Shown: positions 1-9,312, counted from the first letter of the stretch. The stretch: 64,000 bases of DNA from Haloarcula pelagica (GCF_030127105.1 NZ_CP126162.1:310001-374000), one strand, 5' to 3'. Numbers and translations are program-made. The notes: generated by a model not told the origin, from the letters alone.

Positions 1-41
1 AACCCGGCAGATTTACCTGTCACACCGACACGGACACACGG

Positions 42-1190
42 ATGAAACTCGGCGGATTCCACGACGGGACGCTGTCGGTCAGCCAGAACCGGGCCGTCCT
101 CACCGAGACGACAGCGGGACTCACGCGAGTCGGGGAGCTCCCGGTCCCCGCCGGTGGTCGCGCCGGGCTCTCGTACAGGCTCACGACCGGCCGGGCGAAG
201 TCCCTCCTCGGCCGGTACGTCGGGCGAGTCGCGTCGGTCAACGTCTGGCCCGTCTCCGCGACGACACTGGTCGCGTCGGCCGATCGCTGGCTGTTCGTCT
301 CGCGGGACGGCGGTCGCACCTGGACGACGAGTCTCACGCTGCCGCAGTCTTCGGGCCCGATGGGCGTGCTCCCGAGCGCGTTCTGTGCGGCTAACGGGGC
401 GTGGTACGTCGGTGAGTACCCGCTCGACACGGACGCCACTCCCCGCGTCAGGCGGTCGACCGACGCCGGACGATCCTGGTCGACGGTCTGTTCGCTCCCG
501 TCCGTCCGACACGTCCATAGTGTCCAGACAGATCCCTACACCGGGGCCGTCTGGCTCACGACGGGCGACAGCGGCGACGGATGCGCGATCGGGCGCCTCC
601 GTGACGGCACCGTCGAGCGGCTCGGCAGCGGGGACCAGCGCTGGCGTGCCGTCGAGCTAGCGTTTACGCCTTCGGCCGTGTTCTGGGGCATGGACAGCGT
701 CTACGAGGCCGAGAAACCGATCTTCAGGGTCGACCGCTCGGCGTTCGGCGGGAGGCCCGAACCCAAGCGCGTCCACGATTTGGATAGCTCCGTCTACTAC
801 GCGACGACACTGGAGACGGGCGATGCCCACTGGATCGTCTTCTCGACCGCGATGGAGCCGGGCAGCGACAGCACCGCTCCGCAGGGAGCGCAAACGTCCT
901 ACTCGGAGCGAGCCCGCGTCGTGGCGGCGAGTTCGGCCACCGACTACTCGGAGTGGATCGAACTCGCGGCGTTCCAGAAGCGGCCCGTCCCGGCTGACAC
1001 GGTCGATCTGGGCGGTGTCGTCCCGTCGGCGAACGCCTACGTCTTCCTCGCCAGCGACCCCGACCGCGGGCTCGTCCTCAACCCGTACAACACGGCACAG
1101 TTCGACGGCGCGCTCCTCCGAGTCACGCCCTCGATGCTCGATCGAGCGAGCCCCACGGAACCGACCGATTTCACCGTCCAGTACCGGTAG
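42..1190 (+). CDS. BNR/Asp-box beta-propeller protein
   Basis: A 382-residue protein without a clear signal peptide. Two Asp-box motifs are visible (SRDGGRTWTT near residue 90 and STDAGRSWST near residue 140), the hallmark of sialidase-like beta-propellers (BNR repeats). I see no catalytic sialidase Arg triad that I could assign, so a sugar-binding or scaffold role fits as well as hydrolysis. It converges on the sulfatase gene at 1253-2623 and lies at the edge of the glycan locus, which suggests a role in recognising or trimming surface glycan. The fold is well supported by the repeats; the substrate is unknown. Confidence 0.75.
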   Translation: MKLGGFHDGTLSVSQNRAVLTETTAGLTRVGELPVPAGGRAGLSYRLTTGRAKSLLGRYVGRVASVNVWPVSATTLVASADRWLFVSRDGGRTWTTSLTLPQSSGPMGVLPSAFCAANGAWYVGEYPLDTDATPRVRRSTDAGRSWSTVCSLPSVRHVHSVQTDPYTGAVWLTTGDSGDGCAIGRLRDGTVERLGSGDQRWRAVELAFTPSAVFWGMDSVYEAEKPIFRVDRSAFGGRPEPKRVHDLDSSVYYATTLETGDAHWIVFSTAMEPGSDSTAPQGAQTSYSERARVVAASSATDYSEWIELAAFQKRPVPADTVDLGGVVPSANAYVFLASDPDRGLVLNPYNTAQFDGALLRVTPSMLDRASPTEPTDFTVQYR

Positions 1191-1252
1191 GGACCGACTT
1201 CACCGTCCGGAACCGCTACACACCGATTCCACCGTCCAGCGGTGCTGCCCGC

Positions 1253-2623
1253 TCACATGTAACCGAGATCCTGGAGCTGTGACTGAGTGCTCTTGCCGAT
1301 CGACCTGCTCTCTCCCGCCGCCGCCGTATCGAGGTCGGCGACGCGGTCGCGCAACGCTGTCCGGAACGATTCGAGGCGGTCGGGGCCGGGGTCTTTGAGC
1401 TGCTCGTCGCGGTCGGCCCGGACATCGAAGAGGAACTCCCTGTCACCGTCGGTGACGTACTTGTGGACCCCGTCGGCGAGGACACGCCACCGCTCGCGGT
1501 CGGCCGGCTCCTCGCCGCCGGTGTGGGGGAGGAAGTCCTCGACGAGTGCGGTTCCGGACGGGTCCGGCCGGAGCCCGTCCCCGTCCGCTTCGGTCCCGGC
1601 CCCGACGAGCAGGTCGAACACGTCCGCCAGCTCGACCGGCGCTTCGACCCGCTCGGACGAGGACTGGCCCGGTGCTTTGACCAACAACGGCACGGTGACG
1701 TTGAGCTGGCGCGTGTAGTGGGGCGGTGTCCCGTCACGGTCGTACTCGCCGAGGGTCTTTCCGTGATCGGCGCAGACGACGATCAGCGTCTCGTCGAACC
1801 GGCCCTGGTGTCGGAGTGCGGCCAGCAGCTCCTCGACGCGGCGGTCCTGGTATCGGAGACTCGCGTCGTAGTACTCCATGACGCGGCGCCGCTCGGCCGG
1901 CGCGAGGTCGCGCCTCCCGAGGACGTACGCCAGGAGCTTCGTGTTCAACAGCCGCGGCTCGACGACCGAGGGCGGATCGAGGTCGAGCGCCCGAAACGCC
2001 GACCGGGGCGGGAAGTACGGGCTGTGGGCCTCCATGAGGTTCAGGAAAGTAAACGTCGGCGCCGAGAGCGGTGCGGTCCGTGCGAACCACCGCTCGGCGC
2101 GGTCGACGAGCCGGTCGGTGAAAAACCGGCGTTTCAGGAGGAAGACTGGCTGTCGTGCGGCCTGTGCCAGCAGCCTGTGGGCCGCCGACAGCATCCGGTC
2201 GCGGCGCCTGTGGACTCCGAGTCCGCCACGGCTCGTGAGTTCCAGGTCCCACTCGACGAACTCCTCGAACCCGCGGTCGAGCCCCGACAGCGAGCCGACC
2301 CATGGGTTGTTCGAGAAGCCCGCCGTCCGGTAGCCGGCCTCGGACAGCCGTTCGGTGAGGGTCGGGGTCGCCTCCGGGAGCCGACTGGTCGAGTCCGCGA
2401 ACCCGCCGGTCACGCCGTGTTCGGACGGCGCCAGCCCGGTGAACATCGAGCAGTGCGAGGGAAGCGTCCAGGGGGCCGGCACGTACGCGCTGTCGTACCG
2501 GGTCGCCACGTCGGCGAGGGCGTCGAGGTTCGGTGTCGTCTCGCGGTCGTGTCCGTACGTCGAGGTCCGGTCCTTGCGGACCGAGTCGACGACGAGGAAC
2601 AGAACGTCCGGCCGGTCGGTCAT
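1253..2623 (-). CDS. Sulfatase-like alkaline-phosphatase-superfamily enzyme
   Basis: About 456 residues. The N-terminus has the metal-binding strand DVLFLVVDS, then a TTPNLDALA segment and the nucleophile region APWTLPSHCSMFTG; later VVCADHGK gives the metal-binding Asp-His pair. Classic sulfatases carry Cys or Ser in C-x-P-S-R; here the position is Thr, as in phosphoethanolamine-type transferases, so phosphoryl or phosphoglycerol transfer is as possible as sulfate hydrolysis. An in-frame ATG at 2650 gives nine more residues; I prefer 2623 because homologues begin shortly before the RPDVLF strand. The gene directly follows the glycosyltransferase at 2657-3898 and is probably co-transcribed. 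Confidence 0.87.
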   Translation of the reverse strand: MTDRPDVLFLVVDSVRKDRTSTYGHDRETTPNLDALADVATRYDSAYVPAPWTLPSHCSMFTGLAPSEHGVTGGFADSTSRLPEATPTLTERLSEAGYRTAGFSNNPWVGSLSGLDRGFEEFVEWDLELTSRGGLGVHRRRDRMLSAAHRLLAQAARQPVFLLKRRFFTDRLVDRAERWFARTAPLSAPTFTFLNLMEAHSPYFPPRSAFRALDLDPPSVVEPRLLNTKLLAYVLGRRDLAPAERRRVMEYYDASLRYQDRRVEELLAALRHQGRFDETLIVVCADHGKTLGEYDRDGTPPHYTRQLNVTVPLLVKAPGQSSSERVEAPVELADVFDLLVGAGTEADGDGLRPDPSGTALVEDFLPHTGGEEPADRERWRVLADGVHKYVTDGDREFLFDVRADRDEQLKDPGPDRLESFRTALRDRVADLDTAAAGESRSIGKSTQSQLQDLGYM

Positions 2624-2656
2624 GGCTCCGCGGTCGAAGACGGGGGACATTGTTAC

Positions 2657-3898
2657 TCACTCGCTAGTCGACACCCGCCGGGGCTGTCGGCGCTCGGTGC
2701 TGCCGCCGTCGGCCGGCCACAGCACGCGTTCGTGCTCGGCAGTGACCGCGTCCCAGTCGTACTGGAGCGCCGTCGCTCGGGCCGCCTGTCTGACCGCAGC
2801 GTGGCGGTCGGCGTCGGCGAGACACCGCGAGAGCCCTTCCTGGAGCCCCTCGCTCCCCGGAGCGTGAAGGTAGCCGTTCTCACCGTCCTCGATCAGCCGC
2901 CGATGTGGGTCGATATCCGTCGCGACGACGAGACAGCCGGCCGCCAGATATTCGAGCAGTTTCGCCGGGAAGCTGATCCGGTAGGACTCGATGTCCGAGA
3001 GCGGCGACAGCGCGACATCGGTCTCCGTGAGTAGCCCGGGGACCTCCTCGTGGGCGACGAACCCGTGCCAGACGACCCGGTCCTCGATCCCGAGTTCGCG
3101 CACTCGTGAGCGCAGGGCACGCACGTGGCTCTCGGGGCCGCTCCCGACGACGTGTAGCTCCAGGTCGAACGCCGATTCGGCGACGACTTCGAACACGCTG
3201 TCGAGCCCGCGGGTCAGGTGGACCGTCCCGACGTAGAGCAGTCGCCACGGCGCGTCCGGGTCCCGCTCGGCACGGGCCGGCGCTTCCATCGAGAACCGGT
3301 CGGTGTCGACCCCCATCGGGACGACCGCTGCGTCCGAGAGATCGATCCCGTACTGCCGTTCGGTGATCCGCTTGATCCCTTCGGTCAGACAGACTACGGC
3401 GTCGGCGTCGGCCAGGAGCCACCCGGTGACCGCTCCGTAGCCCCGGCGCACCGCCGCCGCGATCCTCGCTCCGATCGACTCGTCGGTCCCTGACTCGGCC
3501 GTCAGGTCGTCCGCCTGGCGGACGGGAACGGCCTGGAGCGAGACGACGAACCGTCCCCGACCGAGACGGGACGCGAGCCACCCCTGTGGCAGTTCGCTCT
3601 TGTAGCTGTACACCGCGTCGAAGCCTGTGAGAAGCGCTAGGACGGCGGCGTAGGCGGTCGATAGGAGGATAAACAGGGCTCCCGAGACGACCGGCACCTC
3701 TCCGGTGTCGAGCACGTGAAAGACGAGTCCGTCGGGGCCGCCGGGGTCGTCGCGGCCGCTCGGGCGCCGCCGACACACCACGTGGACGGTGTGTGACTCC
3801 GCGAGCGACCGAGACAGGTAGTACCCCTGTGTCGATCCGAACGGCGATGTCAGATCCCGCGACTGTACCATCAGTATCGACCGGTCGGACTGCCCCAT
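2657..3898 (-). CDS. Glycosyltransferase family 4 (GT-B fold)
   Basis: 413 residues from the ATG at 3898, which is the first start behind a GGCATAACAAA element 28 bases upstream. The N-terminal half begins with SILMVQSRD, followed by a hydrophobic stretch near residues 80-105 (LFILLSTAYAAVLALLTGF) that could touch the membrane. The C-terminal half has the GT4 pattern: LLYVGTVHLTRGLDS, then VVWHGFVAHEEVP, then the nucleotide-sugar site FPAKLLEYLAAGCLVVATD. It should move a sugar from an activated donor onto a lipid-linked or polymer acceptor at the cytoplasmic face. It forms an operon with the downstream sulfatase-like gene. Confidence 0.9.
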   Translation of the reverse strand: MGQSDRSILMVQSRDLTSPFGSTQGYYLSRSLAESHTVHVVCRRRPSGRDDPGGPDGLVFHVLDTGEVPVVSGALFILLSTAYAAVLALLTGFDAVYSYKSELPQGWLASRLGRGRFVVSLQAVPVRQADDLTAESGTDESIGARIAAAVRRGYGAVTGWLLADADAVVCLTEGIKRITERQYGIDLSDAAVVPMGVDTDRFSMEAPARAERDPDAPWRLLYVGTVHLTRGLDSVFEVVAESAFDLELHVVGSGPESHVRALRSRVRELGIEDRVVWHGFVAHEEVPGLLTETDVALSPLSDIESYRISFPAKLLEYLAAGCLVVATDIDPHRRLIEDGENGYLHAPGSEGLQEGLSRCLADADRHAAVRQAARATALQYDWDAVTAEHERVLWPADGGSTERRQPRRVSTSE

Positions 3899-3926
3899 CG
3901 GTGCCCGATAGTTCCCGTCCCGGCAG

Positions 3927-3937
3927 TTTGTTATGCC
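3927..3937 (-). promoter_or_regulatory. GGCATAACAAA element before GT4 gene
   Basis: GGCATAACAAA on the minus strand, 28 bases before the ATG at 3898. The same 11-mer occurs at 5174-5184 and 5270-5280 with nearly the same spacing. The spacing equals that of a TATA box in a leaderless haloarchaeal transcript. Confidence 0.6.
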
Positions 3938-3963
3938 ACACCTATCTCGGTTCGGAGCGCCGA

Positions 3964-5016
3964 TCAGTCGCTTCGATCCACCGTCGGCGTCGACTGGAAC
4001 CACGTCCGGACGTTCTTGAGGACGCTGTAGGCCGACTCGGAGGCCCACATCTGTACGCCACCGGAGTTGACGACGTAGTAGGGACGCAGTTCGGGGCCGA
4101 ACTTGGACTTGAACTTCGAGAGCCGATACTCCCCGGCACCCACCATGTCGTAGTTCGTGATCCCCGACAGCTCGGGGTCGTCGGCGATGTCCCGGATGAT
4201 CGCCCAGTGCAACAGGCTGTTGATCGAGATGTGCTGGTACTCCGCGCGCACGCCACCGAGCCAGAACGAAGCCGTATCCCCGGAGTAGAGGACGACGATA
4301 CCACTGAGAAACTCCCCGTCCGGGCGCCGTGCGACGTAGGTCCGGCTCTTGTCGTCGATGGCTTCGACCACGCCGCGAACGAACGGCCAGGTGAGCCCGT
4401 AGTACTCGTCCTGTTCGGCGAAGCGGGCTTTGGTCTGTTCGAACACACGCCGGGTGTCGGCCCTGTTGCCCTGCTCGACGATCACGTCGAGGTCGTTCCC
4501 CTTCCGGATCTCACGGCGACGGGACTTCGAGAACCGTTGCATGATCTCCTCGGCGGACCGCCCGTCGATCTGGAGGCGATAGGTGAACGACGTGTCGACC
4601 GAGAGGTCTTCCCACTCGTAGGGCCGCGGGTCAGTGTACTCCGGGCCGTTGACGAGGAAGACGAGGGTTCGGCTGTCGATCTCCAGATCGTCGAGGACAC
4701 CCCGGGTAAACCGCGTGTTGACGCGTTCGCACTTCCGCACTTTGGGGCTCGTCGGCTGCAAGACCACACCCAGGTACGGGACGTGCATCCCGGGTGGCGG
4801 TGACGAGATGGTCCGGATACCGAGCGGGTTGCGGTTGATAAACACCGGAAGCAGCCCGACCAGATGATCGCCCTTCCAGCCGGCGTAGAGTGTGAGTTCG
4901 TCGGTGCCGCTGTGTTCGGCCAGCAGTTCGAGCAGTTCGGGACGGTGAAACACCTGATGACCCGTCTCGGGCAGCTCCGCCGCCCAGTCCGAGAGCGAGA
5001 TGCGTTCGATGTTCAT
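3964..5016 (-). CDS. FemAB-like GNAT acyltransferase
   Basis: 350 residues with the Acetyltransf_6/FemAB organisation: an N-terminal GNAT-like half (HQVFHRPELLELL, then LLPVFINRN) and a second half with RFSKSRRREIRKGNDL followed by a core containing YVARRPDGEFLSGIVVLY and ASFWLGGV. Relatives transfer aminoacyl or acyl groups onto peptidoglycan precursors or exopolysaccharide sugars. In this locus it most likely decorates an amino sugar of the glycan. The ATG overlaps (ATGA) the stop of a 44-codon ORF at 5013-5147 that carries the promoter element, so translation is probably coupled. Confidence 0.87.
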   Translation of the reverse strand: MNIERISLSDWAAELPETGHQVFHRPELLELLAEHSGTDELTLYAGWKGDHLVGLLPVFINRNPLGIRTISSPPPGMHVPYLGVVLQPTSPKVRKCERVNTRFTRGVLDDLEIDSRTLVFLVNGPEYTDPRPYEWEDLSVDTSFTYRLQIDGRSAEEIMQRFSKSRRREIRKGNDLDVIVEQGNRADTRRVFEQTKARFAEQDEYYGLTWPFVRGVVEAIDDKSRTYVARRPDGEFLSGIVVLYSGDTASFWLGGVRAEYQHISINSLLHWAIIRDIADDPELSGITNYDMVGAGEYRLSKFKSKFGPELRPYYVVNSGGVQMWASESAYSVLKNVRTWFQSTPTVDRSD

Positions 5017-5147
5017 CTGCTCGGCGCCTCCGTCGGGCCTGCCCGCTCGGGTGCCACGTCCCGCCAGTACGCTCGGAAATCCACTCGATCAGCCACTGGA
5101 TGGCCCGTCTCGACGATCGTAGGCGGAGCGGTCCAGGCGTCTTTCAT
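5013..5147 (-). CDS. Candidate 44-aa leader ORF coupled to FemAB-like gene
   Basis: ATG at 5147 lies 26 bases behind a GGCATAACAAA element, the spacing seen for genes that start directly on this promoter. The ORF runs 44 codons (begins MKDAWTAPPTIVETG, ends PTEAPSR) and its TGA overlaps the ATG of the acyltransferase as ATGA. Third-position GC is about 70%, lower than in neighbouring genes, so it may be translated for coupling rather than for a conserved product. I recognise no family. Confidence 0.45.
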   Translation of the reverse strand: MKDAWTAPPTIVETGHPVADRVDFRAYWRDVAPERAGPTEAPSR

Positions 5148-5173
5148 CACTGGCTCAAATTTGTCTGATCTAC

Positions 5174-5184
5174 TTTGTTATGCC
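5174..5184 (-). promoter_or_regulatory. GGCATAACAAA element before 44-aa ORF/FemAB operon
   Basis: GGCATAACAAA on the minus strand, identical to the elements at 3927 and 5270. It is 26 bases from the small-ORF ATG but about 157 bases from the acyltransferase ATG, which argues that the small ORF is the first translated frame. Confidence 0.6.
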
Positions 5185-5269
5185 ACTTCATCCCGCGGTT
5201 ACGACGGTATACGGTGTTCGCCCGTTCGCTGAAACATACCCCCTCTGGCGGCTGTACTCCGGAAATCTG

Positions 5270-5280
5270 GGCATAACAAA
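5270..5280 (+). promoter_or_regulatory. GGCATAACAAA element before GT4 gene at 5308
   Basis: GGCATAACAAA on the plus strand, 27 bases before the ATG at 5308. Together with the element at 5174-5184 it makes a divergent pair. Confidence 0.6.
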
Positions 5281-5307
5281 ACAACGTGGTTCCCTCCCCT
5301 ACTCCTG

Positions 5308-6417
5308 ATGCGTCGCGAGCCGAGCACCGGACAGGCTGAGTCGGACGACAGGGCGGACGACCGCCCCGTCGAGTTGCTCGTCGTCGGCACGTTCGGCGGC
5401 GGCGGGATCCATCAGTACATCGACGAACAGGTCGACCGCTTCTCGGACGGGATCGCCGTCTCGACGTTCGACATGATCGCCGCGCCGACGGGGAGCGGTC
5501 CGGGTTGGTTTCTCACGTCGACGCTGCGTTCGCTCTCGGCGGCCCTTCGGTTCCCGTTCCGATCGCGACCCGACCTGGTCCACGTCCACGCGTCACACCG
5601 TTTCTCCTTCTACCGGGCCGCGTTCTACGTCCTGTTTGCCGCGTACGTGTGGCAGTGTCCGGTCGTCCTCCACATCCACGGCTCGTCGTTCGACGAGTTC
5701 GCACGGACCTCCGACCAAGGGGTCAGGCTGCTCCAGGACCTCGTCTTCGACGCCGCTGACAGGATCGTCGTCCTCTCGGAGTACTGGCGGGAGGTGTTGT
5801 CCCGCCGGACCGACCCCGAGAAACTCCGCGTGTATCCAAACGCCGTCGATCCCGACGAGTACACACCCGCCTACGAGGCCGACCGACCGCGGATCGTCTT
5901 CGTGTCGAACCTCTACGAACGCAAAGGCGTCGCGACGCTCGTCGAGGCGCTTGATGCCCTCGCCGACGACGACCCGCAGTTCCGGGCGGAGATCGCCGGC
6001 AAGGGACCGCTGGTCGACCAGGTCGAGGCCCTGGCCCAGCGCCACGACGCCGTCCGGTACCACGGCTACGTCTCCGAGCAGCGCAAGCGCGAACTGCTGG
6101 AGCAGGGAACGATCTACGTCCTCCCGACACACGCCGAAGGGTTACCGATCGCGATGCTGGAAGCGATGGCCGGCGGGAACGCGATCGTCTCCACGACGGT
6201 CGGTTCGATCCCGGAAGTGATCGGCGACGAGAACGGCCGACTCGTCGAACCCGGCGACACGGCCGCCCTGACCGAAGCTCTCTCGGAACTGATCGAGGCA
6301 CCCGAAGCCGTCGCCGAGATGGGGCGGCGCAACCGAACGCTCGTGGAAACGGAGTACGACTGGGATAGCATCCAGACTCGACTGGAGCGACTCTACGTCG
6401 AGGAACTCCTCGACTGA
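5308..6417 (+). CDS. Glycosyltransferase family 4
   Basis: 369 residues. The Rossmann entry VELLVVGTFGGGGIHQYID is near residue 25, DLVHVHASHRFSFYRAAFYVL near residue 90, and the C-terminal GT4 domain shows IVFVSNLYERKGVATLVEAL, VRYHGYVSEQRKRELLEQ and the donor-binding EGLPIAMLEAMAGGNAIVST. The acidic EGLP...E pair is intact, so it should be active. It is transcribed alone from the element at 5270. Probable role: adding one residue to the cell-surface polysaccharide or N-glycan. Confidence 0.92.
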   Translation: MRREPSTGQAESDDRADDRPVELLVVGTFGGGGIHQYIDEQVDRFSDGIAVSTFDMIAAPTGSGPGWFLTSTLRSLSAALRFPFRSRPDLVHVHASHRFSFYRAAFYVLFAAYVWQCPVVLHIHGSSFDEFARTSDQGVRLLQDLVFDAADRIVVLSEYWREVLSRRTDPEKLRVYPNAVDPDEYTPAYEADRPRIVFVSNLYERKGVATLVEALDALADDDPQFRAEIAGKGPLVDQVEALAQRHDAVRYHGYVSEQRKRELLEQGTIYVLPTHAEGLPIAMLEAMAGGNAIVSTTVGSIPEVIGDENGRLVEPGDTAALTEALSELIEAPEAVAEMGRRNRTLVETEYDWDSIQTRLERLYVEELLD

Positions 6418-6882
6418 GATCCGGCCGAATCGAGACCCCGGCGACTGCGGACGCCGTGCCCCGTCCCGATCGGCGGCGAACGAGCGGCCCACGGTGGCTC
6501 ATTTTCGCGACGGGACGTAGCACGTAGCGACTCGCTGACCGTCTCCCGATGGGTGGCGGTGACAGACTACGTCGTCGGCGAGGTACCCAGCGAGGCGACG
6601 ATCAGGACTCCGCCGGTGTCGATACCCTGGCCTGACCGCAGCGAGTTATTGATAGGTGTGTTACACTAACATCGCAGTCGCGAAGGCCTGCGCCGCCGAC
6701 GAACGTCGCAGGCAGTCCCTAACGACGGGATACGACCGTCTTACCAGTAGTAATTTCTACATATCGACCCGGGTGGATCAGTGTAGCTCGCCGTAAAGTG
6801 ATACGTAACAGGTATCCACTGAACTCAGAGTCGAATCCAACCTGTACATACGCTTAAGTTTTAGGTCTTTCCTACCCCTGGT
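6418..6882. other. 465-bp spacer upstream of large Tat protein gene
   Basis: No convincing gene. It becomes AT-richer toward the 3' half. A GCCTGCG/CGCAGGC stem (6686-6713, 14-nt loop) is present. A TATA-like CTTAAGTTTTAGG at 6853-6865 is centred about 25 bases before the ATG at 6883, fitting a leaderless transcript. The length suggests room for additional control of the downstream exported protein. Confidence 0.5.
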
Positions 6883-9282
6883 ATGGTCCGCATACCTGGC
6901 CGTGAGGACGTTAGTTCGGCTGACGACACAGGAGCTGATAGTCAGAGTAGTGACAGTAAGGACATCGAAACGGGGCGGTTGGCCGACGGGCTGGGTCGCC
7001 GCGGCTTCCTGAAGGGGACGGTGGCGGCGACGCTCGCCGGCCTGTACGGCACGGGCTCCGTCGCGGCGGCGACGGACTCACCGGTCGACGAGTCGGTGAT
7101 GTCCGAGACACAGGTCGATGTCTCCCAGGGTGAGGAAGTGTCCGGCATCGTCGAGAACGTCAGTAACGGCGAGATACTCGTGTTCCCGTCGGGGCGATTC
7201 CGGTGGTCCGACGAGGCACAGGTCTTCGCCGAGGACTGGGGGATCCGATGTCAGAGCGACACGGTGTTCGAAGTCCCGGCCGGCTACGGCGACGGCGACA
7301 AGGGGCTGGTCCTCCGGACGAAGTCCGGGAGCCTCTCCGCGGACAACTACTTCCTGGAGAACCTGACCTTCGACTCGTCGGGTCGTGCCGCACCGGGGAT
7401 GCGTCTGTCGACCCGGAAGGCTGCCCACATCCGCGGGCTCAACTACGCGATGAACGGGCCCAAGACCTTCCAGGAACACGGCAACGGGATCGCCGCGATG
7501 ACGCTCAACTCCGACGGGATCTTCCGCATCGACGACTACCGACAGTTCAACAACGGCGACATCGGCGGCTACGCCGGCGGGGACAGCCGTGTCGGTATCT
7601 TCGTCGGCGGCCAGAACGACGGGACGATCCACCTCAAGAACCCGGTCCTCCAGGGGTTCCCGAACAACGCCTGCTACGTCTCGCGCCAGCCCGGGACGGT
7701 AGTCGTCGAGGGCGGCCTGCTGATGAACAACAACGTCTCGGCGGTCCGTGTCGGGGGCGGTGTCGAAGTTCGCGACACGACCGTCGTCATCGATGTCGAC
7801 GACTACACCGACGGCGACGGAGTGCTGGATGCCTCGGTACACAACACCCGCGGACTCTGGGGAGACAGCCGTTCGTCCGGATCCAACGGCGGGGTCGCCC
7901 GGAACGTCTCGTTTATCATCCGGAGCTACCAGCGCAGTTCCGGACTCGCCGCGATGCTCGAAAACGACAGCATGACCGTCGAGGACAGCCAGTTCCTCCT
8001 CGAGACCGACATCACCGGCGTCCAGCCCGGTGACTACGAGATCGCGGTCCGCAACTCCGATTTCGCCGGCTCCGCATCGGGTGCAATCGCGGGTTCGGGG
8101 TCGATCCCCGGAGACAACAACCGGGTCGCGTCGAACATCGATCCCGGGTCGGTCTCGACCTCCGGGACGAACGCGACGTTCGACTGGTCACAGACCCACC
8201 CCGAGACGCCGAACCGGCAGTCGAACTCGACGGACGACACGTCGGACTCGACTGACGACACGTCCGACTCGACGGATGATACGTCGGATTCGACCGACGA
8301 CAACACGGACGATTCGACCGAGGAACCCTCAGACGACACCGACGCGACAGTTCGGACTCTGGAGATCCGCTCGGCCAACGGCACCGGCTGGTGGAACTAC
8401 ACGCTGACGACCAGCGGACAGCTGGAGAACACGTATTCGGGTGACGAAGAGGAGATCACGCAGGACGGCGACGGCAGCTACACCGCGCAGGGCGTCGTCG
8501 GCAACGGCGGCAGCGACTACTTCGACTTCACGGGTGAGATCACGGCCTTCTCCGCCGAAGTCGAGTCCAGCGACTACACGATCCTCGTCGACGGCGAGGA
8601 TGTCACCGACACCCTCACGACCGACAGCTCCGCTGGCGACGACACCGACGACAGCGACACGACCGACTCGACGACGGAACGGACCCTGGAGGTCCGTTCG
8701 GCCAACGGCACCGGCTGGTGGAGCTACTCGCTGACGACCGACGGCACCCTGGAGAACACGTACTCGGGCGACGAGGAACCGATCACGCAGAACGGCGACG
8801 GGAGCTACACCGCACAGGGCGTCGTCGGCAACGGCGGCAGCGACTACTTCGACTTCACGGGTGAGATCACGGCCTTCTCCGCGGAGGTCGACGCCGGCGA
8901 CTACACGATCCTCGTCGACGGCGAGGATGTCACCGACAGCGTTGGGACCGACAGTTCCTCCAGCGACACCGACACCAGCGACGACAGCGACACCACGCAG
9001 TACGAGAACCGAACCATCGAGGTCCGCTCGGCCAACGACACCGGCTGGTGGAGCTACGCGCTGACCACCGACGGGACCCTGGAGAACAAATACAGCGGCG
9101 ACAAGGAAGAGATCACGCAGAACGGCGATGGGAGCTACACCGCACAGGGCGTCGTCGGCAACGGCGGCAGCGACTACTTCGACTTCGACGGCGAGATCGT
9201 CGGCTTCTCCGCGGAGGTCGACGCCAGTGACTACGCGATCTTCGTCGACGGTGAGAACGTCACCACGTCCGTGACCAACTGA
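6883..9282 (+). CDS. Tat-exported beta-helix protein with three C-terminal WW repeats
   Basis: 799 residues. A Tat signal (LGRRGFLKGTVAATLAG) near residues 40-60 ends around SVAAATD. Residues ~90-440 form a right-handed beta-helix/pectate-lyase-like region rich in short GG.. turns. Residues ~447-487 are a Ser/Thr/Asp linker with tandem STDDTSD units. Three near-identical repeats of about 87-90 residues follow (starting near 491, 600 and 710), each beginning with RSAN.TGWW.Y and containing GVVGNGGSDYFDF and a closing DGE.VT. Such repeats look like carbohydrate-binding or adhesion modules. It sits among glycan genes, so it may bind or process the exopolysaccharide outside the cell. Confidence 0.85.
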   Translation: MVRIPGREDVSSADDTGADSQSSDSKDIETGRLADGLGRRGFLKGTVAATLAGLYGTGSVAAATDSPVDESVMSETQVDVSQGEEVSGIVENVSNGEILVFPSGRFRWSDEAQVFAEDWGIRCQSDTVFEVPAGYGDGDKGLVLRTKSGSLSADNYFLENLTFDSSGRAAPGMRLSTRKAAHIRGLNYAMNGPKTFQEHGNGIAAMTLNSDGIFRIDDYRQFNNGDIGGYAGGDSRVGIFVGGQNDGTIHLKNPVLQGFPNNACYVSRQPGTVVVEGGLLMNNNVSAVRVGGGVEVRDTTVVIDVDDYTDGDGVLDASVHNTRGLWGDSRSSGSNGGVARNVSFIIRSYQRSSGLAAMLENDSMTVEDSQFLLETDITGVQPGDYEIAVRNSDFAGSASGAIAGSGSIPGDNNRVASNIDPGSVSTSGTNATFDWSQTHPETPNRQSNSTDDTSDSTDDTSDSTDDTSDSTDDNTDDSTEEPSDDTDATVRTLEIRSANGTGWWNYTLTTSGQLENTYSGDEEEITQDGDGSYTAQGVVGNGGSDYFDFTGEITAFSAEVESSDYTILVDGEDVTDTLTTDSSAGDDTDDSDTTDSTTERTLEVRSANGTGWWSYSLTTDGTLENTYSGDEEPITQNGDGSYTAQGVVGNGGSDYFDFTGEITAFSAEVDAGDYTILVDGEDVTDSVGTDSSSSDTDTSDDSDTTQYENRTIEVRSANDTGWWSYALTTDGTLENKYSGDKEEITQNGDGSYTAQGVVGNGGSDYFDFDGEIVGFSAEVDASDYAIFVDGENVTTSVTN
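8221..8340 (+). repeat. STDDTSD-type tandem repeat linker
   Basis: In-frame tandem units encode STDDTSD, three in a row and then drifting (DNTDDSTEEPSDD). The codons of the copies differ at third positions, so the protein repeat is being kept rather than being a recent DNA slippage. Confidence 0.75.
8353..9279 (+). repeat. Three tandem ~330-nt repeat modules
   Basis: Modules begin near 8353, 8680 and 9010 (each at an Arg codon before TLE/TIE), separated by acidic Ser/Thr/Asp linkers. Long stretches such as the codons for GSYTAQGVVGNGGSDYF are almost identical in DNA, which points to recent duplication or ongoing gene conversion. Confidence 0.8.
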
Positions 9283-9309
9283 GCGGCCCCCTCGACGGGG
9301 TCGCCGCTC
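9281..9309. terminator. Hairpin between convergent genes
   Basis: A GAGCGGC/GCCGCTC stem extends inward to a CCCC/GGGG pair around a TCGAC loop. It lies exactly in the 30-bp gap between the convergent ends at 9282 and 9313, so it could act as a bidirectional terminator; archaeal terminators more often need only T-runs, so function is inferred. Confidence 0.45.
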
Positions 9310-9312
9310 GGA

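Noticed and set aside
8221-8340. CRISPR-like short repeats
   Set aside because: The units are in-frame Ser/Thr/Asp codons within a gene, with no spacers of constant length.
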